The notes under the pieces are model-generated. The model was not told the DNA's origin. It made no database searches and saw nothing but the letters and a program-made list of their open reading frames with translations. A DNA stretch of 64,000 bases. Source: Aliishimia sp963721175 (lineage in GTDB: Bacteria; Pseudomonadota; Alphaproteobacteria; Rhodobacterales; Rhodobacteraceae). A program made the position numbers and the translations under genes. Shown here one piece after another: positions 38,323-46,693 of the stretch; within the stretch, counting starts at the first letter, position 1, and each line of letters opens with the position of its first letter. The stretch covers positions 17,150-81,149 of the forward strand of contig CAVRIG010000005.1 in the NCBI GenBank assembly GCA_963721175.1, read 5' to 3'.

Positions 38323-38561
38323 CAGTCATCCGCATCTTGGGCTCGGCCGGGAAGATGTCCCCAAGGCCTTGCTACGGGAGGCGCCGGACGTCGGTCATCC
38401 GGTGGCGGCCCACGGGTCGGTGGAAGCCGATGTGCGCTCTGCGCGCATCGCATGGATTAACGTGCTCTTGCCAAATGCCTTGACTCGGACGAGCCCACTC
38501 CTGAAGTGCTGACCTCGGCAAGACGAAAAACGACATCCGCTCGCGCAGGAGATCCTTGTAG

Positions 38562-39239
38562 ATGGCCATGGTGAACGAACGTCTCGGGATCGCCTATTTC
38601 GGCGTTCCGAAGGTTGCCAGCAGTTCGATCAAGCATATGCTCTACAAGCTGGAACACGGGCGGAATTTCGACAAGGCGGATCATGGGAGACGGCATATCC
38701 ACTATGTCTATCCCGACAAGATCTCGGTCCCTCCGAATGAAACCGGAGGACTCGATGGTTATTGGAAATTTGCCGTCGTGCGAGACCCGGCCAAGCGGAT
38801 CCTGTCCTGTTACGGCAACCGGATCATCGATTACGGCGATCTGCGCAAGGGACGCCTTGCCAGGACGAGGGCGTTCCTTCTGGGGTTGAGCATGTCCCCG
38901 GGGCTCGACGAGTTCATCCTCGCGTTGCGGCGCTACCGGTTGCAGTCGGGCGAAGTGCGTCATCATTCCAATCCGTATGCGCGGTTCCTCGGGACCGATC
39001 TGTCCTTTTTCGACAAGATCTACACGATGGAAATGCTGCCGGAACTGGAACGTGACCTGGCCGAGCGCACCGGACAGACGGTTGAACTGTTCTCGGAAAA
39101 GACCGATAGCACCAAGTTCGCACTCGACGATCTGGGCGACACGGCTTTCGAAGCCCTGCTACGTTACACTCGGGAGGATTATGCGCTGCTGCGCGACTAC
39201 TACGCACCGCCGTCTCGTCAGCCCCCGGTCCCGGGGTGA
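38562..39239 (+). CDS. Sulfotransferase family protein (Sulfotransfer_2-like)
   Basis: The 225-residue protein resembles the HNK-1/carbohydrate sulfotransferase group. The 5' PAPS loop is FGVPKVASSSIKHMLYKLEH near the N terminus and the 3' phosphate motif is FAVVRDPAKRILSCYGNRI at about 70-88. A late FFDKIYTMEMLPELERDLAE is also common in this group. The start is 38562 or the second ATG at 38568. It lies 62 bp upstream of rmlC and may be co-transcribed with the rhamnose operon. Acceptor unknown. Confidence 0.8.
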   Translation: MAMVNERLGIAYFGVPKVASSSIKHMLYKLEHGRNFDKADHGRRHIHYVYPDKISVPPNETGGLDGYWKFAVVRDPAKRILSCYGNRIIDYGDLRKGRLARTRAFLLGLSMSPGLDEFILALRRYRLQSGEVRHHSNPYARFLGTDLSFFDKIYTMEMLPELERDLAERTGQTVELFSEKTDSTKFALDDLGDTAFEALLRYTREDYALLRDYYAPPSRQPPVPG

Positions 39240-39301
39240 CCGCGCGCCATGCCGACATGTTTCAGAGGCCGTGAGAAATTTCACTATTATGGAAAATCAA
39301 T

Positions 39302-39865
39302 ATGTTAGTTGAAGACGCCGGGTTGTCAGGGGTCAAGATCATCACACCGCGCCGGTTCGGTGATCACCGAGGCTTTTTTGCCGAAAGCTGGAATCGGCGG
39401 GTCATGGAAGAGCATGGCCTGCATTTCGATTTCGTTCAGGACAATCACTCGCTATCGGCCGCCGTCGGCACGATCCGGGGCCTCCACTTCCAGGCTCCTC
39501 CCCATGCACAGGACAAACTGGTCCGGTGCGGTCGGGGCCGGCTTCTCGATGTGGCGGTCGACATCCGCAAGGGCTCCCCGACATATGGTCAATGGACTGG
39601 CGTCGAACTCAGCTTCGAGAACGGCCGCCAGCTCCTGGTTCCGGCAGGATTTGCGCATGGCTTCGTGACCCGCGCTCCGGACACCGAGATCATCTACAAA
39701 TGCACCGATTTCTATGCGCCCGAGTGTGACAGGGCATTGCGCTGGAATTGCCCGGAGATCGGCATCGACTGGGGTCTCGACGGCACCGCGCCGGTCCTGT
39801 CGGACAAGGATGCCGCGGCGCCACTGCTTTCGGAGTTCGACAGTCCCTTCATGTACGAGACCTGA
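39302..39865 (+). CDS. rmlC: dTDP-4-dehydrorhamnose 3,5-epimerase
   Basis: The 187-residue cupin enzyme does the third step of dTDP-L-rhamnose synthesis. Family features are RRFGDHRGFFAESWN, FVQDNHSLSAAVGTIRGLHF with the catalytic His, LLDVAVDIRKGSPTYGQW with the catalytic-base aspartate, and VPAGFAHGFVT. It is the first gene of rmlCBDA, and rmlB starts 1 bp after its stop. The length is usual for the family. Confidence 0.95.
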   Translation: MLVEDAGLSGVKIITPRRFGDHRGFFAESWNRRVMEEHGLHFDFVQDNHSLSAAVGTIRGLHFQAPPHAQDKLVRCGRGRLLDVAVDIRKGSPTYGQWTGVELSFENGRQLLVPAGFAHGFVTRAPDTEIIYKCTDFYAPECDRALRWNCPEIGIDWGLDGTAPVLSDKDAAAPLLSEFDSPFMYET

Positions 39866-39866
39866 A

Positions 39867-40910
39867 ATGAAGTTGCTTGTCACAGGTGGTGCGGGTTTCA
39901 TCGGCTCGGCCGTGGTCCGGCTGGCCGTACGCCGCGGCCACGAGGTGGTCAATCTCGATGCGCTGACCTATGCGGCCTGTCTCGACAATGTGGCCGAGGT
40001 TGCCGGAAGCCCACTCTATGCGTTCGAGAAGGCCGATATCCGCGACCGCGCCGCACTGACGCGGATCTTCGACACCCACGCCCCCGACGCGGTGATGCAC
40101 CTGGCCGCCGAAAGCCATGTCGACCGGTCGATCGACGGGCCGGGCGATTTCATCGACACGAACATCACCGGCACCTACAACATGCTGGAGGCTGCGCGGG
40201 CATGGTGGGTGCAGGCCGGCCGGCCCGGGCATTTCCGCTTTCATCACATATCGACCGACGAGGTCTTCGGCTCTCTCGGCCCTGCCGGGCAGTTCACCGA
40301 AGAGACGCCCTACGATCCGCGCTCGCCCTATTCGGCCTCCAAGGCGGCCTCCGACCACCTGGTCCGGGCCTGGCACGAAACCTACGGGCTGCCGGTGGTG
40401 CTGACGAATTGTTCGAACAACTACGGTCCTTACCACTTTCCCGAGAAGCTCGTCCCGGTGGTGATCCTCAACGCGCTCGCCGGCAAGCCGCTGCCGATCT
40501 ACGGAGATGGCTCGAACGTGCGTGACTGGCTTTATGTGGAGGATCACGCCGACGCGCTGCTTCTGGTCGTGGAGAAGGGTCGGGTGGGGCGCAGCTACAA
40601 TATCGGCGGCGAGAACGAGCGCAGCAACCTGGAACTGGTCAGGACACTCTGTGCCACCCTCGACGGACTGCGGCCCATGCAGAGCGGCTCCTACGCCGAT
40701 CAGATCACCTTCGTCGACGACCGGCCCGGGCATGATGCCCGCTATGCGATCGACCCCACCCGCATTCGGAAAGAGTTGGGTTGGCGGCCCTCGGTCACTG
40801 TGGAAGAAGGGCTGCAACGGACGGTGCAGTGGTATCTGGACAACGAATCCTGGTGGCGGGCGCTGCAGACCCGCAAGGGGGTCGGCGACCGCCTCGGCAC
40901 CCGGGCATGA
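39867..40910 (+). CDS. rmlB: dTDP-glucose 4,6-dehydratase
   Basis: This is a 347-residue extended SDR enzyme. KLLVTGGAGFIGSAVVRL binds NAD; HLAAESHVDRSIDGP, STDEVFGSLG and the catalytic SPYSASKAASDHLVRA are all typical of RmlB, as are NCSNNYGPYHFPEK and NVRDWLYVEDHADAL. It converts dTDP-glucose to the 4-keto-6-deoxy intermediate. The ATG at 39867 lies directly after the rmlC stop. A longer open frame reaching 39714 overlaps rmlC and is not used. Confidence 0.96.
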   Translation: MKLLVTGGAGFIGSAVVRLAVRRGHEVVNLDALTYAACLDNVAEVAGSPLYAFEKADIRDRAALTRIFDTHAPDAVMHLAAESHVDRSIDGPGDFIDTNITGTYNMLEAARAWWVQAGRPGHFRFHHISTDEVFGSLGPAGQFTEETPYDPRSPYSASKAASDHLVRAWHETYGLPVVLTNCSNNYGPYHFPEKLVPVVILNALAGKPLPIYGDGSNVRDWLYVEDHADALLLVVEKGRVGRSYNIGGENERSNLELVRTLCATLDGLRPMQSGSYADQITFVDDRPGHDARYAIDPTRIRKELGWRPSVTVEEGLQRTVQWYLDNESWWRALQTRKGVGDRLGTRA

Positions 40911-40925
40911 CGGAGGGAGCGAGCC

Positions 40926-41780
40926 ATGGCCATTCTCGTGTTTGGCAGGACCGGTCAGGTCGCACGGGAATTGCGGCGACTGGCCGACGTGCAGGCGCTG
41001 GGGCGCGACGCGGTGGATCTGAGCGACCCCGCGGCCTGTGCCGCCGCGATCGTGACGCACCGGCCGGAGGCGGTCATCAACGCGGCCGCCTACACGGCGG
41101 TGGACAGGGCCGAAACCGATGAGAACGCCGCACAGGTGATCAACGGCGACGCCCCCGGCGCCATGGCGCGCGCCTGTGCGGATCTGGGCATCCCCTTCGT
41201 GCATCTGTCGACGGATTACGTGTTCGACGGTGCGGGACAGGATCCGTTCGCCCCCGATCACCCGACGGCTCCCCTCGGGGCTTATGGACGCACCAAGCTG
41301 TCGGGAGAGAATGCGGTGCGGGCCGCCGGCGGCATTTACGCCATCTTTCGCACGAGCTGGGTCGTCTCGGCGCACGGCAACAATTTCGTCAGGACCATGC
41401 TGCGGCTCGGTGCCGAACGGGATCGCCTGACCATCGTCGCCGACCAGGTGGGCGGCCCGACGCCCGCACGGGATATCGCCGCCCTGTGCCTGGACGCCGC
41501 CGCGCAGCTGGCCGCGGACCCGGCAAAGACCGGAACCTATCATTTCTCGGGCGCGCCGGATGTGAGTTGGGCGGATTTCGCCCGTGAGATCCTTTCGCGG
41601 GCGGGGCTGACCGCGGAGGTTGTGGACATCCCGACCAGCGACTATCCGACGCCGGCACGGCGTCCGGCCAATTCCCGGCTCGACACCGCGAGCACGCAGG
41701 CCGTTTTCGGCATCGGGCGCCCGGACTGGCGGGCGGGGCTGCAGGACATTCTCAAAGACCTTGGAGCGACAGGACCATGA
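40926..41780 (+). CDS. rmlD: dTDP-4-dehydrorhamnose reductase
   Basis: This 284-residue SDR reductase makes dTDP-L-rhamnose. It starts MAILVFGRTGQVARELRRLA and shows INAAAYTAVDRAETDENAAQ, HLSTDYVFDG and the catalytic AYGRTKLSGENAVRA, then FRTSWVVSAHGNNFVRTMLR, all characteristic of RmlD. GGAGGGAGCGAGCC precedes the ATG. Its stop overlaps the rmlA start by 4 bp. Confidence 0.95.
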   Translation: MAILVFGRTGQVARELRRLADVQALGRDAVDLSDPAACAAAIVTHRPEAVINAAAYTAVDRAETDENAAQVINGDAPGAMARACADLGIPFVHLSTDYVFDGAGQDPFAPDHPTAPLGAYGRTKLSGENAVRAAGGIYAIFRTSWVVSAHGNNFVRTMLRLGAERDRLTIVADQVGGPTPARDIAALCLDAAAQLAADPAKTGTYHFSGAPDVSWADFAREILSRAGLTAEVVDIPTSDYPTPARRPANSRLDTASTQAVFGIGRPDWRAGLQDILKDLGATGP

Positions 41781-42646
41781 GCAACCGCAAAGGGATCATT
41801 CTGGCAGGCGGGTCGGGCACGCGGCTGTATCCGATCACCATGGCGGTGTCGAAGCAGCTTCTGCCGATCTACGACAAGCCGATGATATTCTATCCGATCA
41901 GCATCCTGATGCTGGCCGGGATCCGCGAGATCGCGATCATCACCACGCCACAGGATCAGGAGCAGTTCAAACGACTTCTGCAGGACGGCAGCCAATGGGG
42001 TCTCAGCTTCACCTTCATCGAACAGCCCTCCCCGGACGGGCTTGCACAGGCTTTCACGCTGTCGGAGTCGTTCCTGGCCGGCGCACCCTCCTGCCTGGTG
42101 CTGGGCGACAACATCTTTTTCGGCCACGGTCTGCCGGAACTTCTGCAGGAGGCCGATGAAAAGACCACCGGCGCCACGGTCTTCGGCTATCAGGTTGCCG
42201 ATCCCGAACGCTACGGCGTGCTGGCCCACGATGCCGACGGCAAGGTCACGGCGATCATCGAGAAGCCGGAAAATCCGCCCTCCAATCACGCGGTCACCGG
42301 GCTTTACTTCGTCGATGGCACCGCACCGGAGCGCGCCCGAAACATCACCCCCTCCGCCCGCGGAGAGCTGGAGATCACCACCCTCCTCGAAAGCTATCTG
42401 GTCGAGGGAGCCCTGGACGTCAAACGCATGGGCCGCGGCTATGCCTGGCTCGATACCGGCACCCATGGCAGTCTGCTGGATGCGGCGAACTTCGTGCGGA
42501 CCCTGCAGAACCGGCAAGGATTGCAGACCGGCTGCCTGGAGGAAATCGCCCATGGCAAGGGCTGGCTGTCCACTGCCGAACTTGATGCCCGGGCCTCGCT
42601 TCTGGCCAAGAGCAGCTACGGGCAGTATCTGCAGCGGCTTCTGTGA
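41777..42646 (+). CDS. rmlA: Glucose-1-phosphate thymidylyltransferase
   Basis: The 289-residue enzyme starts the rhamnose pathway by making dTDP-glucose. LAGGSGTRLYPITMAVSKQL is the nucleotide-binding signature, with DKPMIFYPISILMLAGIREI, VLGDNIFFGHGLPELL and GYAWLDTGTHGSLLDAANFV also typical. It is the last gene of rmlCBDA; feedback control by dTDP-rhamnose is a family trait. Confidence 0.96.
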   Translation: MSNRKGIILAGGSGTRLYPITMAVSKQLLPIYDKPMIFYPISILMLAGIREIAIITTPQDQEQFKRLLQDGSQWGLSFTFIEQPSPDGLAQAFTLSESFLAGAPSCLVLGDNIFFGHGLPELLQEADEKTTGATVFGYQVADPERYGVLAHDADGKVTAIIEKPENPPSNHAVTGLYFVDGTAPERARNITPSARGELEITTLLESYLVEGALDVKRMGRGYAWLDTGTHGSLLDAANFVRTLQNRQGLQTGCLEEIAHGKGWLSTAELDARASLLAKSSYGQYLQRLL

Positions 42647-43000
42647 ACGCGAACGCGCGGATTCCGGCTGATGCGGGCGTCAGGGGATACCGCCAGGAGC
42701 GAATCGCGGTAAAATGACAGAATCAACCAAGGCGCGTGGCTGGCCATTGCAGGACCAGAAGCGGCGGAAGATGCGATCAGGCCACAGAAACGAGATTCGA
42801 ATTCCCGTATAGCGGGAAGTTTGCGGAACTTCAGTGCGCATTCGTTGTGCAAACCCTGATCGAGCGTCCGGACGGCGAACTATCCTGTTGTACAAACTAT
42901 CGAGAATTTGATATCGTTTTGAGTGAACTCGTAACGTAACTACGGGTGTAAAACGTGGTCAGTATGAATTGGCCTTGGGTCAACGGATAGGAAAAATGAC
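42647..43000. other. Intergenic region upstream of the VPLPA-CTERM gene
   Basis: This 354-bp gap is visibly richer in A and T than the rml operon. It holds a direct repeat GTAAC-GTAAC near 42932 and a GGATAGG ribosome-site-like run just before the start at 43001. I see no gene and could not define the promoter. Confidence 0.45.
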
Positions 43001-43648
43001 ATGATTAGATCTGTTTTGGGAACTGCCGTGTTTGCCGCAGCGCTCTCGATCGGTGCTATGGCAAATGCCACAGTGTATAAATATACCGAAGGCAATCGCA
43101 CCGACATCGATGGCTCCGTCGTCGTGACGGCGGATGGCGACGGGAACAACGACACCAGTGGAGCGCCTCCGGGATTCGTTCTCGACAGCATCACCGGCGG
43201 TGATGAAATCAACCTGCACGGTCGTATCATCGCGATCCAGGACCGCTACACCTTCACGTCCGCCGCTGCATTCTCGATCGAGTGGATTTTCGAGGGTTAC
43301 ATGATCGGTGGATCGCTCGTGGATGTAAATCGTTCGGGCTTCTCGGGCGTCCCCGCCCCTGGATTCGGCGACAACACGTCGGACTTCACCCTGACCAACC
43401 TGGGCACTCTGGCCGCTGTATCCGACACCTTCACGACGGATATCAACTCGACGACCGGAGATCCGCAGAAGATCTTCGCGGGCAAGTTCGCAGCCGGCAC
43501 ATACGAACTCCTGATCGAAGGCCTCGGTAGCAAGGATGCATACTACGACATCCGCATCTCGGCGGTTCCGCTGCCGGCAGGTGCGCTGCTCCTTCTCACC
43601 GGTCTGGCGGGTATGGGCGTAGCACGCCGTCGCAAGAACGCGGCCTGA
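43001..43648 (+). CDS. VPLPA-CTERM sorting-domain secreted protein
   Basis: The 215-residue protein has an N-terminal signal peptide (SVLGTAVFAAALSIGAMANA, cut after ANA at about residue 23). A beta-rich body follows, with no recognised enzyme domain. The C-terminal sorting signal is made of VPLPAG at 189-194, a hydrophobic stretch LLLLTGLAGMGVA and the basic tail RRRKNAA. This tripartite tail is the VPLPA-CTERM form of the PEP-CTERM signal, normally processed by an exosortase and linked to EPS production (family knowledge). No exosortase is visible in the window; the nearest membrane protease is the rhomboid convergent with this gene. Confidence 0.88.
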   Translation: MIRSVLGTAVFAAALSIGAMANATVYKYTEGNRTDIDGSVVVTADGDGNNDTSGAPPGFVLDSITGGDEINLHGRIIAIQDRYTFTSAAAFSIEWIFEGYMIGGSLVDVNRSGFSGVPAPGFGDNTSDFTLTNLGTLAAVSDTFTTDINSTTGDPQKIFAGKFAAGTYELLIEGLGSKDAYYDIRISAVPLPAGALLLLTGLAGMGVARRRKNAA

Positions 43649-43677
43649 ACCGACTTTACCAATCGGACATGTTACAC

Positions 43678-43711
43678 CGGGCGCTCCTGCGGGGGCGCCC
43701 GTTTCCGTTTG
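43678..43711. terminator. Hairpin terminator between convergent genes
   Basis: A perfect 7-bp stem CGGGCGC/GCGCCCG (43678-43684 and 43695-43701) with a 10-base loop is followed by TTTCCGTTT on the plus strand. It lies 30 bp after the VPLPA-CTERM stop and could also serve the leftward operon ending at 43781. Confidence 0.6.
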
Positions 43712-43780
43712 ACGGTCCGGGCCATGACGTCAGGCACTTTTGCCCGCCGCGATCCACTTTTCCTGCCGCAGCGTTGACGG

Positions 43781-44455
43781 TCACTTCTCGCCACGCGGGT
43801 CCACAAGCATGGCGATGATCCAGCCGCTGACAAAACCGCCAAGATGGGTTTGCCAGGCGAGATGACCGTCCATCAACCACCACAAGACAATGTTGAGAAG
43901 AACGAGCGCCAGTACCGCCTGCAGTACCGGCACCAGACGCTCATGCCGGACAAATCGGTCAATGTAGTTCCACAGCAGGACTGCACCGGCGAGCCCGAAC
44001 AATCCACCGGATGCACCGACCATAGGGTTGGGAGCATTTGTCAGCAGTCCGAACCCCAGCGCTCCACCCAGGACAGATCCTCCGAAAATCAACAGGAACT
44101 TCGCCTGACCGACACGATCGACGATGACTTTGCCAAGACTGAACAACGTGATCATGTTGAAGATCAGGTGCAGGATGCCGCCATGAAGCACGGCATAGGT
44201 CAGGAACATCAATATCGGCTGCAGTTTGTAGTTCGGCGTCCATGGTCCCAACAGACCAGGCCAGAACCCGGCATATTCGTATGCGGTCTGACGCAGCCGG
44301 GGGATCGGAATGATTGACAGGTCCCCGAGAACCAGAACGATTTCGATAAGGCTACAGACCGCGATGATGAGATAGATCACCCAGTATCTGGGAGGAGCTT
44401 TGGTCAAAGAACCCTGCCTGCTGCCGTCAGGTCCGGCTGCCTGGCGGTCATTCAT
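43781..44455 (-). CDS. Rhomboid-family intramembrane serine protease
   Basis: The 224-residue protein has about six membrane helices and all rhomboid landmarks: HGGILHLIFN with His96/Asn100 in the second core helix, the catalytic GASGG with Ser149, and His204 in WQTHLGG. It would cleave transmembrane segments inside the bilayer. The start is 6 bp after the stop of the outer-membrane barrel gene, so it ends the leftward export operon. Its proximity to a CTERM-tagged protein suggests a rhombosortase-like role; that is inference, because rhombosortases are known for GlyGly-CTERM tails. Confidence 0.9.
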   Translation of the reverse strand: MNDRQAAGPDGSRQGSLTKAPPRYWVIYLIIAVCSLIEIVLVLGDLSIIPIPRLRQTAYEYAGFWPGLLGPWTPNYKLQPILMFLTYAVLHGGILHLIFNMITLFSLGKVIVDRVGQAKFLLIFGGSVLGGALGFGLLTNAPNPMVGASGGLFGLAGAVLLWNYIDRFVRHERLVPVLQAVLALVLLNIVLWWLMDGHLAWQTHLGGFVSGWIIAMLVDPRGEK

Positions 44456-44461
44456 CCCGCG

Positions 44462-45823
44462 TCATGGACGGAAGCTGAACGATTTCGCAATCCCGACGAA
44501 TAGCGATTCCCGCGAGTCATCGTCTGCGATCTCTCTTTCCGTACGGCGCACTTCATAGCCGGTCACAAAATCCCAGTCACCGCCGATATCGTAGCGATAG
44601 GTAATGCTGCCACGATAGGTGTTCAGATTGTCACCGCCGGCGGAAATGACATCCTCGCTCGCAACTTGCAGGTTTCCGTTCAGGCTCGATCGAGAGTTTA
44701 TGGCATGCGTATACCCCAAGTTGAATCGGGTCCGCACCGTTTCTTGATCGTCGCTGTTCACAACCGATCTTTGAGACAAATTCAAGGTCAATGCACTTGA
44801 CGGTCCAATCTCGTAGCTCAGGCCGAGATTGACAAGTGGTTCTACCGACAGGTCGCCAGTCTTGGCTGCACCGGCAGAGATGTTCAGGTCGACCCGCCGA
44901 AAGTTGAAGGAGCGTCCCAATAATCCCTGCTGACGTGTACCGTTGACAGTTTCGGTGGAGGAATAGTCCACAGCTATAGTGCCATTGGGGCGGGCGTGGC
45001 TGGCTCCCAAAGCGAACCCGAGGCCTCCGGGATTTCCATTCGCTGCATTCGTGGTGATGTCTGTCTGGTTGACCGAACCGGTCACAGTCGTGCTTGGCGT
45101 GACGCGGTAGGCAGCACTCAACCCGTAGCCCGTTGTCGTCCTGTCGATACTACCGCTGCCTGATTCGTCCTGCTCGCGCCAGAAAAACACCGCATCGACC
45201 GAAAGCGTGGGACTTATGATAAAACCGGCCGTCGCACCGAACGCTTGACGGACAGTGTCGTTGAAACCTGAACCTGCTGTATCCGAGTATCCGATGTCCC
45301 GGTAGGAATATCTCAGATCAAGTGACAGAGGCTCGTCTCTGCCAAGGGTCAGGCCCGTAGCGAAATCAAGAGTGTTACGTGTTCCGCTACCGGTCTCGCT
45401 GTCGACAAATATGCCCTCCTCGTCGAGGTAGTCGTTCAAAACCGCATCGTCGATATCGGCTTCCGAATATCTGATCCGAAAGTTGAGATCCGACCGGGGT
45501 CCTCTCAGGTCATAGAGCATCAGGCCGTTTACAGTCTCGACCTTGAAGCCGTCAGGCATCTCGGGATCATTGTAAGACACCCCCGTACCGAGCGACGTCA
45601 CGAAGCTCTGCGTACGAGTGATGCTGTCGAGACCGAATCTCAGGTTGGTCAGCCCACGCAAGGTTTCGGAACTTGCCGCTCCGGCCTCCTCGCGTTCAAA
45701 CCCGATGCTCTGCGAGATGTCCACGTTCGCGACGAGTCCAGGGTCCGCATGGCTCGCACCGTGAAGCATCACCGCGAGCGCGGCCCCCGGAAGAACGACC
45801 CTTCGTACCGAGTTGTGCATCAT
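44462..45823 (-). CDS. Outer-membrane beta-barrel protein of the EPS system
   Basis: The 453-residue protein has a signal peptide (LPGAALAVMLHGASHA) and then many alternating amphipathic strands, such as LDLRYSYRDIGYSDTA, ISPTLSVDAVFFWREQ, RFNLGYTHAINSRSSLNGNL and YRGSITYRYDIGGDWDFVTG. It ends in the strand FVGIAKSFSFRP. This resembles the barrel proteins (BBP2-like, TIGR03016-like) found beside PEP-CTERM/exosortase EPS loci. It may help polysaccharide cross or anchor at the outer membrane. The position between OPX and rhomboid genes supports this; the exact role is unknown. Confidence 0.72.
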   Translation of the reverse strand: MMHNSVRRVVLPGAALAVMLHGASHADPGLVANVDISQSIGFEREEAGAASSETLRGLTNLRFGLDSITRTQSFVTSLGTGVSYNDPEMPDGFKVETVNGLMLYDLRGPRSDLNFRIRYSEADIDDAVLNDYLDEEGIFVDSETGSGTRNTLDFATGLTLGRDEPLSLDLRYSYRDIGYSDTAGSGFNDTVRQAFGATAGFIISPTLSVDAVFFWREQDESGSGSIDRTTTGYGLSAAYRVTPSTTVTGSVNQTDITTNAANGNPGGLGFALGASHARPNGTIAVDYSSTETVNGTRQQGLLGRSFNFRRVDLNISAGAAKTGDLSVEPLVNLGLSYEIGPSSALTLNLSQRSVVNSDDQETVRTRFNLGYTHAINSRSSLNGNLQVASEDVISAGGDNLNTYRGSITYRYDIGGDWDFVTGYEVRRTEREIADDDSRESLFVGIAKSFSFRP

Positions 45824-45868
45824 AGAACTGCCAGACAGGACCCATATGGCGAGTCGTGACGATCCATT

Positions 45869-46513
45869 CTATTCGAACAGCCTGCGCTCCGGCACGAGGA
45901 TCACGTCGCCATCCAGCAGTACGACATTGCTCGACAACAAAGAGCCACGCGACAGATCGCGATAGTTGATCGTGTAGACCGCAGGTCTGCCATCCGGCCC
46001 CGTCCGACGCAGCTGGAGACGCTTGGTCGCCGCGAAATTGGTGAACCCGCCCGACAGCGACATCGCCTGCAAAAACGTCGTGCCAGGCTCGATGCTCTTG
46101 GGGCCGGGGCTGTTCAACTCGCCCAGCATGAACACCTGGATTGTTGCCGTCGCCGGGGGCGCGAATCCCTCGGTGACTTCGTCCGGCCGGACGGAATTCA
46201 CACTGACAAAGACTGTCGGACGTGCTGCGAAATTCGAGGCGATCGCTGACGTGATTTGCTGTTGTACTTCCAGAGGGGACTTGCCGCCTACCTGTATCGT
46301 GCCCGCGAACGGGAAGTTTACGGAGCCGCCAGGCAGAACAAGAAGAGTTCTGTTCAGCGACGGATCTTCCAGCACTTCGACGGAAAGACTGTCACCCGGC
46401 TTGATACTGTAGTTCGACTGAGAGAACGCCGGCAATGCCAGAAAAAGGCATGACGCAGCAAACAGAAGATATTTCAACACATGTCTCAAGAGGTGCTGCC
46501 CAAGATTTTGCAT
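45869..46513 (-). CDS. Polysaccharide export protein (OPX/Wza-like)
   Basis: This 214-residue periplasmic or outer-membrane protein has a signal peptide (LLFAASCLFLALPAFSQ). NYSIKPGDSLSVEVLEDPSL opens the Poly_export domain, followed by VLPGGSVNFPFAGTIQVGGK and PLEVQQQITSAIA. An SLBB-like domain then has VFMLGELNSPGPKSIEPGTT and FLQAMSLSGGFT. It is short relative to Wza (about 380 residues) and lacks the C-terminal pore helix region, so it belongs to the small OPX group. It should couple the chain-length regulator at 51.4 kb to the outer membrane. It lies 46 bp upstream of the barrel gene. Confidence 0.9.
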   Translation of the reverse strand: MQNLGQHLLRHVLKYLLFAASCLFLALPAFSQSNYSIKPGDSLSVEVLEDPSLNRTLLVLPGGSVNFPFAGTIQVGGKSPLEVQQQITSAIASNFAARPTVFVSVNSVRPDEVTEGFAPPATATIQVFMLGELNSPGPKSIEPGTTFLQAMSLSGGFTNFAATKRLQLRRTGPDGRPAVYTINYRDLSRGSLLSSNVVLLDGDVILVPERRLFE

Positions 46514-46693
46514 CAGCTTTTCTCCCGTATCACCTTTAGAGAACAGTCAGTCCACCCCAAGTTTCCACGGCAAATCTGGATTGCCGGAGGCTGTGCCGAA
46601 TTGGTCACTCATGGGCCCAACACCACTGTGAGAACCGAACGTCAGCCGGGTCTGTTTCGAACGTGCGCCCGTCAAGGCACATCATCCGGCGGT

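Larger units (their letters stand above)
37967..38561. other. Intergenic region upstream of repAB and the sulfotransferase gene
   Basis: In 595 bp I find the repAB promoter area with a degenerate parS (38105-38120) and a strong hairpin followed by a T-run on the minus strand (38294-38322). Small open frames between 38251 and 38512 show no recognisable protein. A TTCGAA-centred sequence near 38275 does not fold as a tRNA arm. Confidence 0.5.
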
